64,000 nucleotides of DNA from Paragorgia papillata (GCA_035771165.1 JAWNZC010000122.1:62001-126000); one strand, 5' to 3'. Shown: positions 44,942 to 56,215, numbered from the stretch's first letter. Numbers and translations: made by a program. The notes: a model not told the origin generated them from the sequence alone.

Positions 44942-47831
44942 TCAGAAAAAGAATGATTTTCTGCCTTTTCGCTCTCCAAATTTATCGATCACTCGATCCA
45001 TATCATGCTCAATGACTTCGTTTGTATACGCACGTTCGATGTTAATAATAGCTATGTCATGTAACCTTTCCTGGCCCATCGTGCTTCTCAAGTAAGTCTT
45101 CGTACGTCGCAAGCTGCTAAATGAGCATTTTGCTGAGCATGATGTTGCAGGAATTGTGGCAAGAATACAAGCGACTTTATAAAAAAAACATTGGAAGAAC
45201 TTCGTTGTGTCCATTTTCATACGCTGTTTCAACAAGCTTCGAAGCAGTTTCAATCTGTGGCAAAGAATCCTTGCTGGTTGCCAAAAAAATCTTGAAGATT
45301 TTTTTCTCAGCTTCTAACAGATCTCTGTCGACAGAATAGTATTTGGCAATTAGGTCGTAACTTTCAGCTCTTGGTAACTCATTGAATACTATGTCCCCTA
45401 GACCACATAGTATATCCTGTTCATTGCTGTCGAATCTAGATCTCATCTCAGCTTGTACCCTAGCCTGGTTCCCTGGCCCAATTTCAAAAGAAATAAGGGC
45501 CAGGTAACCACTAATCTCATTCTCGCGTCATCAGGGCTAAATCCACTTATGACGATTGCAGTTTTACTCATAGCCGCTAAAAACGCGCGAAAATTTAACC
45601 AATAGGAAAGCAGAAGTCTTTAGTGGTTACCTGGCCCATATTCTTTGATTGGGCCAGGGTACCAGGCTACTTGTACCCTCGATAAACTTGGGTAATATGT
45701 CGACACGCGATAATGCTCTTCTGGAGATTTGATGAGTGGTCTGTCAGATGTTGTTGGTTCACCAAACAAATCCTGAAGACGTCCTGACGGTTGCCGATTT
45801 CTAGGTGTCTTTGCTTCTTTGAATGAAAGTTGGGAATCTTCGATACATTCTTTGATTTCATTGCTGAGAATCTGCGCTCTTTCCCATGTCAAATTAAATC
45901 CTTCTTCACTTCGACAGTCACTTAGCACTTGGATAGTAGATTCAGCAGTTTTCCTCGCATTTATCACATCCACTCTTTTTCCTTGGAGATAGCTGCTTAG
46001 GTTACTTGTATTTGATAGTATCACCTTCAATAATACTAATCCAAATACAAACTCAAAGTCACAAATAGCATTGAGCAAAGAACGACTATCAGAATAAGTC
46101 TTGGCATCACGATCAACAGCTAGTTTTAAGAGCACCTTGATAATTTTCGGCATCTGCTCAAATACTGACTTGACTGCTTCCCATCGGCAAGACCACCTGG
46201 TTACACTCTGTGATTTGAGTGTGCGTACAACTGATCTCCATTTTCTAGAGTTTAACAAAAAATGGCGTGCCGTTTCGTGCTACCTTCTATAAAGTTGTAC
46301 AAGGCTTGGATAGTTCCCAGTGCGTTGCGTAGGGGCTCGATTTCTGTCATGGTGTCTTGAATAGCCAAATTAAGCAAATGTCCATAACAATGAATGTAGA
46401 TTGCCAGTGGTGAACATTCTTTCATTCTCGCGGCAAGACCTCTGTAGACCCCACTCATGTTGGATGCACCGTCAAAGCATTCAGCAACAACATTTTCTAA
46501 CTGAAGAGCCAACTTACGAAAACCTTGCTTTACAAGTTCGTAGAGAGTTTCTCTTTCAGTTGATGGAGTTGAATAGAAACCAACAAAAGATTCTTTAGTT
46601 TTGCCTTCAGATACATATCTCAGACACACTACTACCTGCTCCGTTTTGCCTATGCCCGATGTTTCATCGACAATTATCGAAGTTTGCTTGCTTTCTCTTA
46701 CCCTGCACGTTATTCGTTCAAGTACCAGGTTGGCCACAATTGCAAGCATTTCATTTTGAATCTTAGGCGAAGTCCACTGGACACGGTTTTCTAACTGAGC
46801 TTTCAGCTTCTCCGCTAGCCATGGAATGTCCTTACATCGAAGGTGCAACAGTTCTAAAAAGTTTCCTCTGTTTTCATCTGAGGCACAATCCAAATTACAT
46901 CTTTCTTCAACGTGTCCACGCTGTGCAACGTTTTGTTGAGCAGCGTAAAGGAGACACTCTATAATCACTTTCAGGTATTCTCGATTGTGTGCCACCTCTT
47001 GTTTGTGAGCGTTATGCAGTTGCATCAGAACAGACTATTAGTCATAGCTAATTGATGACGATTACTTTTTGCATGCTTTTTCAGTCGGTCAGATTTTTTC
47101 CAATTTACGAACTGAAAGGAATCAGTTATCGTGGATTTCTTGCAAGGGAAACTAACAAAACGTCTCTCACTGGCTTCATAACTTAACCATGGATACGTCT
47201 TGTACCATTCGGGATTGAAGTCTCTACTTGTTGTCTCTGTGCCACACATTTTGCGATTGTATTGCGACAGTATAGGTTGTCTTGGTTCTGAATCTACTGT
47301 CGTTGTATCTTCTGTATGACTACTAGTGCAAGCAAATGACTGTGAATCATTTTCTTCATCTTCAGTGTCCTTTCCGATGTCGCTATCACTATTTGAACTC
47401 AAAGTATCCTCGCGTGATTGACAAGTGTCCAAACATGTATCACGAGCGATCGTAGTTGAATTTTCAATGCAACTGCTTGGTAGCTCGACAAAAGTACCAA
47501 CTGGTTGCTTTGCAATAACATCACTTGCCAATGACAATGTCGGCTCAGAATCAGTATGTTTATTCGGGCCTAATTCTGGTCTTGGACATTCCAAAAAATT
47601 TCTGCAAATGGTAAACGACGTTGTCTCAAAATTTTCATTATCCTCACTTATGTCGCTGTTAGCATATGATCTGGCAGTAACTTTATGTGACAGACTAGGG
47701 GATGCTTCAGGAGCGATGGCGGTTGAAGTGCATTGCAGCTCAGTAGATGGAACGGCAGGTTGGGATTTGAAAAATCTACTCACTAATGTTTGTGCACTAT
47801 CAATATGGTATACCGTAGCAAAGTTAGTCAA
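44942..47831 (-). pseudogene. hAT transposase (ZMYM1-like, TTF-type finger and DUF4371), broken
   Basis: Reading from 47831 down: an acidic, Ser-rich leader; a TTF-like finger region (WLSYEASERR ... NWKKSDRLKKHAKSNRHQ, with one expected Cys missing) ending at 47025; then the core 47025-46252 with SIIVDETSG (first Asp), ECFDGASNMSG (second Asp) and HCYGHLLNLAI; then 46258-45670 with TRWSCRWEA. After a MITE, the C-terminal dimerisation part runs 45452-44942 (ATIPATSCSA ... SFSSLRRTKTYLR). Lesions are a frame change near 47025, one at an A/T run near 46257, the MITE, and one at a T run near 45180. The usual AERSFS motif reads AKCSFS, so an important Glu is lost. Confidence 0.88.
45462..45669 (-). 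mobile_element. 208-bp Mutator-like MITE inside the hAT transposase gene
   Basis: TAGCCTGGTTCC ... GGTACCAGGCTA with CTTGTACCC at 45453-45461 and 45670-45678. The interior has the same orientation as the MITE in copy C. The coding frame on the two sides would be continuous without the insertion, so it hit a transposase gene that was still readable at this point. Confidence 0.93.
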
Positions 47832-48328
47832 CTAGTTTACCGTCATGTAATTTTGCATGCTTTTCTTTCTAATCAGAATCAATTTCTTTGTTACACTCTC
47901 CACATTTAACGCGCTGGCGATAAGACCTTTTGCGCCGTTGGTTTGGTGTAGTCATTACATGTGTGGGATCTAAAAATCCAGACAAAACCACAAGCCATAA
48001 AATCATTATGATATGATGAAATTACTGACCATTTTTACACAGTTTCCTGCGGAAGAGGCTATTCTTAGAATACAAAACGTCTTGCACCGAGTTGCCTTCG
48101 TGCAGATTGCCGAACGTCTAGTCTGTAACCCACTGATCAGCGGGCAGCGGTTTCCTCGGCGAATGTGTGAAATACTTCATCTTGTCATAATGCATTTGCT
48201 TAAACATTTTGCAGCGATTACTGCCCGAAATTTCGTGAAGTTTCCTACAAAAAGTGCCCGAATTTTCTTGTTCCAAAAATTTTGGGAGGGCGATTGCCCC
48301 CCCTGCCCCCCCGCCTGGTACGCCTATG

Positions 48329-49039
48329 CATGTCGTCATTGTCGTGGACTCATGGGGATATGTTTTATAAGTTTTATGCTCCAAAATTACTATATTTTCA
48401 GATTTCAGATTGAGATTGTATATTAAATACTAACCACACTATACCAGTATATTGTATACAATACGTCTATATAATCTTGATTCTTACCGTTTGGCTATGT
48501 ATCATGCTACGGCCTGTATCAATATAAGCATTGTTATACCTATAATTTATGCATACAATATAATTTATGCACGTTTTACACACGAGTGACTGTTGTGATT
48601 TGTATAAACAGCTGCCAGTGTATCGCTGTATAATCCTGTATAACACCCAAGTTTGCCCACTCCACCCAAAATCGCCCAATCCTCCCAAGATTGCCCACTC
48701 CACCCAAGTTTGCCCACTCCACCCAAAATCAAAAAATGTAGAAATGTAATTTTAATAATTCCGCTTATTCCGTGTCCGTGTTTCCAGATAACCCAAAAAA
48801 AACACAAATTGCATATTAATTAAAACGCAAAAAATATGAATGCAATGCCAAACGCCAGACGCAAAATAATGACGTCATGTCAGTTTGATAGATGGAAACA
48901 AGTCATTGCCCTTTGTAACGTGGGCTCACATTTACTCTCTTGTACGTGGCTAAACGTGGTGGAGTGAGGAAAACAAATATTTTGGGTTTATTTTTATCGA
49001 TAATGCCACATTTATCAAACAAAATTACATAAAACAAAA
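48329..49039. other. Region upstream of GOLT1
   Basis: No exon seen. 48650-48730 is a short tandem repeat of GCCCACTCCACCCAA-type units. A palindromic TGACGTCA (CRE/ATF consensus) is at 48870-48877, 163 bp before the GOLT1 start. This motif also occurs in several MITEs here, so its role is uncertain. Confidence 0.5.
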
Positions 49040-52000
49040 ATGCTGCCAATAACAGACTATCAAAGTGAGTAATTTTGGAGTTATTGCGGAAAAACAGTCA
49101 GTGTATGATCGGTATTTGACAGGATATGTTCCTTCAATCTTGCCCATGTTTTCCTTTGCAGAAATTGGCATTGGTGTGACTGGATTTGGCGTATTTTTCT
49201 TATTCTTTGGTGTTATATTCTTCTTCGATAAAGGGCTTCTTGCTATAGGGAATGTAAGTTGCTTGATGTACAATGTGTACTGTAGTCAATGACTAAATTA
49301 TTTGTAATTGTAAAATGCATGTATGTATACATATTTATAAAATAGGTTGCGTCTTACGCACGTTGTGATTGGTCAATTACCGTGTTTATATCAGGCTATG
49401 TAAACACGGTTGTGATGTCACGGCACATTTTTTAGCCTTATTTCATAAAAGAAATAGAAAATGGATGCGCTGTGTTTATACAACCTGATGCAAACACTCG
49501 AGTGAGTTGGGAGAATTCGAAAGTACTTATGTAAACCCTCACCTACGGCTCGGGTTCACATAAACTTTCGAATTCTCCCAACTCACTCTCGTGTTTGCAT
49601 CAGGCTATATAAACACGGGCAGCCATTTTCTATTTCTTAAATAAATATACAAACAGTCCACTAGGTAGTCTGTAGATGTACTGCACAATTTGGTTTGGAA
49701 AGGGAAGGACTGGGGTTTAATCATTCTTACTTGCAGTGAGTGGCTGAATTGCGAAGGACGCAGATCAACATGGTCAAGTTGAAGCATAAATTAAAGGAGC
49801 TCTTGGAATAGAGTACATGATTGAGAAGAGAGATGAGGATGATACGATGGATGTGTGATGTATCTTTGTGGGGTAGAGTGCTGTGTGGAGTTGAGAGAAA
49901 GAATGGGGATTGAGTTGGTGATTGATGTTGTGAGGAGGAACCGGTTGAGATGGCTGGGGGCATGTATTACGGAAAGATGATGGTGACTGGGTGAAAAAAA
50001 GCATGTCATACGAGGTGGAAGGTGTGAGAGGAAGAGGAAGGTCAAGGACGACATGGAGTCAGGTTGTGGAGAGGGACATGAGAGAGTGTGGTCTAAAAAG
50101 GGAGGATGCGCAAGAGAGCCGACCCCTGCGTAAGTGGGGAAAATGGCCGTAAAACGAGGCATTTTAGCAATACTGGTGGTGTTTTGGAAGTCATTAAACT
50201 AGCGTCAAATATCAAATATAATAGTCAGTTAACCGTGACTTCTTTAAATTGTAAAACTTATCTTGCTTTTTAACCGCCGTCGTCATCCTAGCATCTTAAA
50301 GTCCCTAATAACTTTATATAAACAAATGGCCAGCATGTAATCGCTAAACAATAGACTGTACAGTGTTCAGTGGTTAGTACATGCAGAAACCACGAGTGTT
50401 GAACCTCTGTGGAACTTTTGTTTTTTTCAGATTCTTTTCGTATCAGGCTTGGCTTTAGTTATAGGATTGGAAAGGACGTTTCGATTTTTCTTTCAAAAGC
50501 ATAAATTAAAAGGAAGTGCATTTTTTATTGGTGGCATTTTCATAGTTTTAATTGGCTGGCCAGTGGTAGGCATGATACTAGAAACCTACGGTTTTATACT
50601 TTTATTTGGGTGAGTTAAATTTGCTTATTCAACTATAATAAGAAATCTAAATTAACCGAGTGCGAGGTCTGTACGGGAAAGTATTTGCCCGAGGTTTTTG
50701 TACAGACCGAGCGACGAAGGAGCGAGGTTTGTGCGATAAAACCGAGGGCAAATACTTTCCCGTACAGACTGAGCAAACGAGGTTAATAAGGAATTTATTA
50801 TATGGCTATTGGTTCACTTTATTTTTAAGCTTCGAGCGTTGTTTTCGTCTTTGGAGTATGCTGTTTACCTTACCTGTTAACTTTTTCATGTCGCTCTTGG
50901 CCTTCTTGTTTACACCAGTTCGGCTTTTATTTGTCGTGTTTTTAGATAAACAGCTTTAAAGAAAACCAGCAGTAATGTTCCAACACATTTTATTGTTCAG
51001 AATATTTGAATAAAGATAACCAGTTCTCTTTTATTTGTATTCAAATCAACTCAGAAATTTTCTCGCCAAAACGTGCAGGGCTGAGAAAAAAGCGTATTGA
51101 CCCAGACACAGACTGGAGGTCAATATCATAAAATCCCGACCTCTCAGGAACCAATCAGCGTGCGTCGTTTTGCGTACGGACCGGAAATCAAACCCAGCCA
51201 TATAATATTTAACAATTATTCGCTGAAGGCTAGGTGAATATCGATGTATAATAACCGAGACAAAGTCACAAAGTCAAGGTTATTATTCACCAATATTCAC
51301 TGAGCCTGCATGAGGCGAATAATTGTTTTAGTGTAAATACACATTTTTGTACTTTTGAGAAGAACATTTTCTTTAAAATTGTTAATTTCCTGGTCTGTCG
51401 CATTGACAAATTGGCTGGCGGCCATTTTGAATAAACACTGTAGGTGATTATCGAGAATTAGTCCGAAGTATAGCTCGACCAATCAGCTTGCGCGTCTTAT
51501 AATGTAACGCAACTTCTTACAATGTAGCGTAACGTCTTATAGTATAGTGTAGTGTAACGTCTTACAATGTAACGCAACGTCTTAAGGCCTGGCCAAACGC
51601 TTTCAACATTTCATTCAACATCGTTCAACATTGTTGAATTCAACCGTGATTCAACATGTTGAAAGCGTTTGGCCACCCTGTTGAATGATGTTGAACGTTG
51701 TTGAATGGTGTTGAATGATGTTGAACGAAATTTGAACATGTTCAAATTTTCGTTCAACATGCGTTCAACAATGTTGAACGATGTTGCATGAAATGTTGAA
51801 AGCGTTTGGCCAGGCCTTTATAATGTAGCGTAATGTCTTACGATGTAGCGTAACGTCTTAAAACGTAACGTAAGTGCAGGTATACTGTCACAAATGTTAT
51901 AGTTAATTTTAGATATTGCAAGTTGAGAAGTTTAGTATTCAAAATTGGGATACCGAGATTTCAAGGAAGAATATACCAGATTCAGAAACCTGGTATATAC

Positions 52001-53811
52001 TGTATCCCACTTGGATACTGCCGGAAAATTTTAAATTTCAAGCCCTGGTTTTAGATCGACATGCACATATTATATATCTTTTTATCTTACCTTCAAAAAC
52101 TCATTAATAATTCATGAGGAAAACACAAAGGAAAATCATGACCGTGACGTGTCTCTGTATGTGATAGAGACACGCTCGCTATTTTCAATGAACTTTTTCT
52201 TCGATTTTGCGGCTCAGACAACTTCAATTTTCAAAAATGATTTCTATATGAGCTTATTATATGGATAGTTTTTGAAGCCATTTAAAACATTCGCAGTACG
52301 TGTTTTATCAGATCTAAAACACTCGACTATCGCCTCGTGTTTTAAATCTGATAAAACACTGCTGCTCATGATTTAACACTTTGAGGTCTGGACCTCTCCC
52401 TGTGCTGAATAAAATCGTCTGGCGTTAGCCCGAATAAACCTTAAAGACTCGTCTTCAGACTTCGAAGTGTTAAAGAAATAGGTTTTAACACTTTGAGGCC
52501 TGGACCTCTCCCTGTGCTGAATAAAATCGTCTGGCGTTAGCCCGAATAAACCTTAAAGACTCGTCTTCAGACTTCGAAGTGTTAAAGAAATAGGTTTTAT
52601 AATACTTTGAGGCTTGGACCTAACGCCAGACGATTTTATTCAGCACAGGGAGAGCCCGAATAAAATACTAAAGACTCGTCGTCAGGCTTCAAAGTGTTAA
52701 ATAGTACTTCAAACTTTACATGTAAAATACAACTTTTTTTCTCATTCTTCCAATATTTTGGTTAAGTCATTCATTCTTTTGCAAATTTTCGTTTTCTTTC
52801 AGTGGATTTCTTCCAGTCGTTATCAACTTTCTTAGAAGAGTTCCAATTATTGGAAATATACTTAACTTGCCTGGAATTAGTTCAGTACGTTGAAAATAGA
52901 CATTTTGCCATTCCATATATATTTATGTATTACTGATTTTGTACTGTACTTTGGTTCCATTTACATTAAAGTGCATATAAATCCAATTTTTTTATCATCT
53001 GAATACGTTCTACATAGAGCAAACAGTTGTTCAGTGAAATATTTTTTGATTGGAGCTATTCTTCAATGTTTTTTGGCGATTCGCATTTCTAGTATGGTAA
53101 TGAGATGACGTCTATGTAGGCATTTGGCTTTCTTTCTCTTTTTGGCAAGATAAACTACCTGAGAATTTTTGTGGAAAAACTTATACAATATGGAACATGT
53201 TGTTCAAACACACCATTAATGGAAGAATTGGGTCATGTCACTCAAATATTGTATTATTTGTATAGATAATGATGACTACTTTGGCGCCATCTCATTACCA
53301 TTTTGAAAACAAAAATCTCTATTAAAGCAATAAAGGTTGCTCCAATCTAAAAAATATTTCGTTGTTCAGCTATTTGCCAAGGTAGAACGTGTTTAGGTGA
53401 TAAAAAATTTGGGGTTATATGCACTAATTAATGGAACCATTCCCTTCAGTTACAACAATTTTAGTAAAAATACCATTGAACCGTTCTTGGTAACAAATTT
53501 AGTATTTGTTTGTTTGTTTGTTTGTTTGTTTGTTTGTTTGTTTGTTTGTTTATTTATTTATGTATTTGTGTGTTTGCTTTTTTGCCTGTTTATGTATTTT
53601 GTTTGTTTTTGTTTGTTTGTTTGTTTGTTTGTTTGTTTGTTTGTTGGGAACACTTAAAACGTATTTTTATGTTTGTCGTCAAAAATGAACTATCCTTAAT
53701 CTTGCACAATGTACTAACAAAGCATTCATCGTAGACTAACATACATGGTTCTTTTATTTCTCATAGATTGTCAACAGAATTGCTGGAGACCCTTCGAACT
53801 CCATGGTGTAG
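49040..53811 (+). CDS. GOLT1: Golgi vesicle transport protein GOT1 (GOLT1), five exons
   Basis: Exons: 49040-49064, 49162-49253, 50431-50609, 52803-52884, 53767-53811 (TAG at 53809). All have GT/AG boundaries and phases fit throughout, giving 140 residues; vertebrate GOLT1B has about 138. The start MLPITDYQKIGIGVTGFGVF and the later blocks LERTFRFFFQKHK, GWPVVGMILE and RRVPIIGNILNLPGI are the conserved core of GOT1, a small four-span membrane protein of early Golgi membranes needed for ER-to-Golgi vesicle fusion (known for yeast Got1). Human GOLT1 has MISLTDTQKIGMGLTGFG at the N-terminus, very close. No lesion seen. The introns carry many repeats. It is convergent with the CUB/sushi gene. Confidence 0.93.
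49440..49660. repeat. Large hairpin in GOLT1 intron 2
   Basis: The arms of about 85 bp (AAAGAAATAGAAAATGG ... GTTGGGAGAATTCGAAAGT and inverse) surround CTCACCTACGGCTCGGGTT. A half-palindrome of the same element precedes it (49380-49420). Confidence 0.82.
49740..50160 (+). pseudogene. LINE-type reverse transcriptase C-terminal remnant in GOLT1 intron 2
   Basis: From ATG at about 49832 one frame gives MRMIRWMCDVSLWGRVLCGVE. In other frames follow RRNRLRWLGH-like sequence, RKDDGDWVKKSMSYEVEG and RGRGRSRTTWSQVVERDMREC. Order and spacing match the tail of non-LTR retrotransposon polyproteins (…RWMCGVSLRDR…NRLRWFGH…DDWVKRC…RGRPRKTW…). It has several frameshifts and is 5'-truncated. Confidence 0.75.
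50165..50312. mobile_element. Half of a MITE with TTAGGGAC ends
   Basis: It matches the right half of the element at 59362-59745 (GGCGTTTTGGAAGTCATTAA ... CCGCCGTCGTC ... GTCCCTAAT). The left half is replaced by the LINE remnant. Confidence 0.7.
50648..50802. mobile_element. MITE with AACCGAGTGCGAGGTCTGTACGG ends in GOLT1 intron 3
   Basis: Left CCGAGTGCGAGGTCTGTACG and right CGTACAGACTGAGCAAACGA are inverse. This is the uninterrupted relative of 5850-6531. Confidence 0.82.
51496..51870. repeat. 20-bp tandem repeat interrupted by a 226-bp MITE
   Basis: Units like AATGTAACGCAACGTCTTAC occur at 51496-51592 and 51822-51870. Between them (51594-51819) is an element with ends AGGCCTGGCCAAACGCTTTC and inverse, arms about 55 bp. 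The element is itself made of GTTGAA/TTCAAC repeats. Confidence 0.83.
52290..52365. repeat. Hairpin
   Basis: GTGTTTTATCAGATCTAAAA and its inverse around ACTCGACTATCGCCTCG. Confidence 0.8.
52366..52702. repeat. Three tandem copies of a 113-bp inverted-repeat element
   Basis: Each copy starts TTTTAACACTTTGAGG and ends CTTCGAAGTGTTAAAG, which are inverse. The first two are nearly identical (52368-52480, 52485-52597). The third has its middle (CCTAACGCCAGACGATTTTA) in inverted order. Confidence 0.8.
53505..53645. repeat. (GTTT)n microsatellite in GOLT1 intron 4
   Basis: Runs of TTTG with interruptions. The FVCL frames here are artefacts. Confidence 0.95.
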
Positions 53812-53831
53812 ATTTCCTCCTGGTCTAGTCT

Positions 53832-54012
53832 AAAGCCCGTTTTCCACCAGGCGACTTTTTTCGCGCGAAGCGATTATTCGCCAGAAAAAGTAGGATCTGT
53901 TTCTACTTTTTCGCGGCGAATTATGTCGCTAACCAATCACGTTGCTGAATATATGTTTTCGATTCGCTTCGCGCGAAAAAAAGTCGCCTTTTCCCGTGGA
54001 AAACGGGCTTAA
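53832..54012. mobile_element. MITE in the GOLT1 3' untranslated region
   Basis: Left TAAAGCCCGTTTTCCACCAG ... TTTCGCGCGAAGCGA and right TCGCTTCGCGCGAAAAA ... GGAAAACGGGCTTA are inverse, with arms of about 45 bp. It starts 21 bp past the stop codon, so the mRNA probably contains it unless cleavage is very early. Confidence 0.85.
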
Positions 54013-54149
54013 GACCCCGTTTACACGCTACCGGACGTATTCCACCTATTTTACCGTGTAAACAGGCGGAACCGTAATAATTCGAGAACGGTACCGTATA
54101 ATTGGGGTCTAATATACATACAGTAGTAATACCATGATCGCCTCGGATT

Positions 54150-54610
54150 CTTTTGTTTTCCGAGGGAATGTAAACCTCGTATTTCCCTCATCGCTCATGC
54201 AAGAGGGAAATTTATCCTTTGTCTTTTTCTAATTTTCCCGTGCATGTTGATGAGGGAAAATTGGAAGACAAAGAAATCCTTTGTCTTCCTCTAATTTTCC
54301 CGTGCATGTTGATGAGGGAAAATTAGAAGACAAAGAAATCTTTTGTCTTCTAAATTTCCCGCTTGCATATATTTTCCCTCATCAACATGCACGGGAAAAT
54401 TAGATGCAACTTCTCTGATCAACCGTGTAAATTTCCTGTCGGTAAGATTCTCAAAGTTTTCCTCGGCGATCATAATATTACAAACTAATAACATGACTTT
54501 TCGGGAAATTAGCGATTAAATTTCTCCTTTGCCTTGGGAAGATTTGTAAAAGTCCGAGGGCGGCACAAATCTTCCCTCGGCGGCGGGGAAATTTAATCGC
54601 TAATTTCCCT
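54150..54610. repeat. Direct and inverted repeats of a GGGAAAATTAGAAGACAAAG unit
   Basis: Units of about 75 bp containing CCCGTGCATGTTGATGAGGG are arranged head-to-tail and head-to-head. An outer pair, AGGGAAATTTA-like, closes a larger stem (GGGAAATTAGCGATTAAATT near 54504 and inverse near 54590). Confidence 0.75.
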
Positions 54611-54760
54611 AGTTTCCCGTGGGTGGGATATAGACTACTTCCAAATGGTAATCCCTATCAACTGTTAATTATCGTTATTGTTCAGAGGCCGTTTTCCAAT
54701 TCAACCGTAACCACCGCGTACGAAACGTGGATTTTTTCTTTGTCTTGTTAATTCTCGATA

Positions 54761-55040
54761 CAGTGTGTATCAAAAAAAACTGAACCCTTAGAAAACAACC
54801 TATTGTAGTAGTTTGAAAGCCCTAAAAGCGCTGCGTTATAAATTAATCAGCAACATAAGTTAAACGAAGCGAAAAAGCTTTTAAATACTTTCACCATGCA
54901 TACACTTCAAGTTATCTTAATTTCCCAGGTGTATAAGACCGTGTGTTTTACGCATCTGTGGGTTCAGCGAAGTGCTTAGGGCTTTCAAACTACTACAATA
55001 GGTTGTTTTCTAAGGGTTCAGGTTTTTTTGATACACACTG
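54761..55040. mobile_element. 280-bp Tc1/mariner-type MITE
   Basis: Ends CAGTGTGTATCAAAAAAA and inverse, arms about 65 bp, flanked by TA on each side (54759-54760, 55041-55042). Its right TA is also the first two bases of the next MITE. Confidence 0.87.
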
Positions 55041-55206
55041 TAGAGCGTTTTCACTCACGTGATCGGTGGCCCCATTGGGGTGGTGAAACAATACGAAATA
55101 TTTGAATAAGAAAGAGCTAATTCCCATACCGTACACCAATATGGCCGCCATTTCATTGTTTTGGTACACCAATATGGCCGCCGTGACGTCAGATGAAAAC
55201 GCTCTG
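55041..55206. mobile_element. MITE with TAGAGCGTTTTCA ends, second copy
   Basis: Near-identical to 2004-2171. Confidence 0.85.
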
Positions 55207-55219
55207 TATAATGACCCGA

Positions 55220-55902
55220 CAGTCAAAATGGAAATACCTTCCCACTTCTTCTGTAGTTCGTTGCGTATTACTGTATTCCTGTAGCCGCTACCGAAGCCTG
55301 AGAAACTGTACATAAATAGTATAACTTAGCTTTAAAAGGCATTTGTTCATAATACAATAGATGTTTATCCGAAATCGATACCAACAGACGAATATACATC
55401 AAGAATTGGCGACTTTTATCGCTAGACTTCCCTCGCGCTTCAGTAGCGACTACAGAGATATTAGGGACTTTAAGAAAACACAACGACTACGACTACGGCA
55501 ACGTGTTTGAACAATATAATTTTATGTCAAATACAAAGATCTTTTGCGAATGACGGTCCCAAGAGTAATTTTCATGCCGTTGTGGCTCTGTTAACACCGT
55601 AGAAAAAGCATTTTTACGTTGTAAAGACAACGCGGAACCTGAATCACTACAGAAGCCTTGGGAAAGCTTAACCCTACTCTCGCGACTAACATAGATTGAA
55701 CAAGTGTATCTCTTCAAGAATTTAAGAACAAGGCGAGTCCGTGCGATAATGTATCTTGAAATTTGAATGTAAAATACACCACCATTTAATACCACTGTTA
55801 AACTTTCTACCGTAGCCATAATCCGTTGTCTGAATCTTAAAATCCCTAATACATAACCAACTACAGAAGCGGAAGTGGAAGGAATTTCCATTTTGACTGT
55901 AA
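55220..55902. mobile_element. Nested inverted-repeat elements
   Basis: The outer pair ACAGTCAAAATGGAAAT and ATTTCCATTTTGACTGT bounds 55220-55902. Inside, 55459-55853 has its own ends (TTAGGGACTTTAAGA and inverse), of the same type as 59362-59745. Confidence 0.7.
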
Positions 55903-56094
55903 GAAAACCGGTACGGTACGGTTGAAGTGGAAATCAGTTGAAGTGAAAACTATTACGTCAACATTCGCCTTCCTTCAGAGATATATCAACATTCTATGTA
56001 TATGATTTATGATTAAAGTAAAGCGACCTTATCGATTTTCTAACCGTAGCCTGTATTTACGTGTATATTTAATATATAAATCGGAGGTTATGCT

Positions 56095-56215
56095 TGTTAA
56101 AATGCCGTAGACGGAAGTGACGTCAAAAGAGGAATCTGTAAAGTGGTTTTCATATAGACAAATTCCTCTTTCGACGTCACTTCCGTCAACTTTAACGGCA
56201 AAAAAATCCATGAAG
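56095..56215. repeat. Hairpin
   Basis: GTTAAAATGCCGTAGACGGA ... AAAGAGGAAT and inverse, arms about 45 bp. Confidence 0.8.

Larger units (their letters stand above)
44716..48328 (-). mobile_element. hAT transposon, complete ends, decayed
   Basis: The termini CATAGGCGTACC and GGTACGCCTATG are inverse. The 8-bp target duplication CATGTCGT is exact at 44708-44715 and 48329-48336. G and C homopolymer blocks and GCCCGAA motifs sit inside both ends. It encodes a transposase on the minus strand with several lesions. The small elements at 6984, 24233 and 38534 share its ends. Length 3613 bp including the 208-bp MITE and its 9-bp duplication. Confidence 0.93.

Noticed and set aside
48870..48877. TGACGTCA as a dedicated GOLT1 regulatory site
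   Set aside because: The same octamer occurs in several MITE-derived places in the window (for example 13391); position alone does not make it a promoter element.
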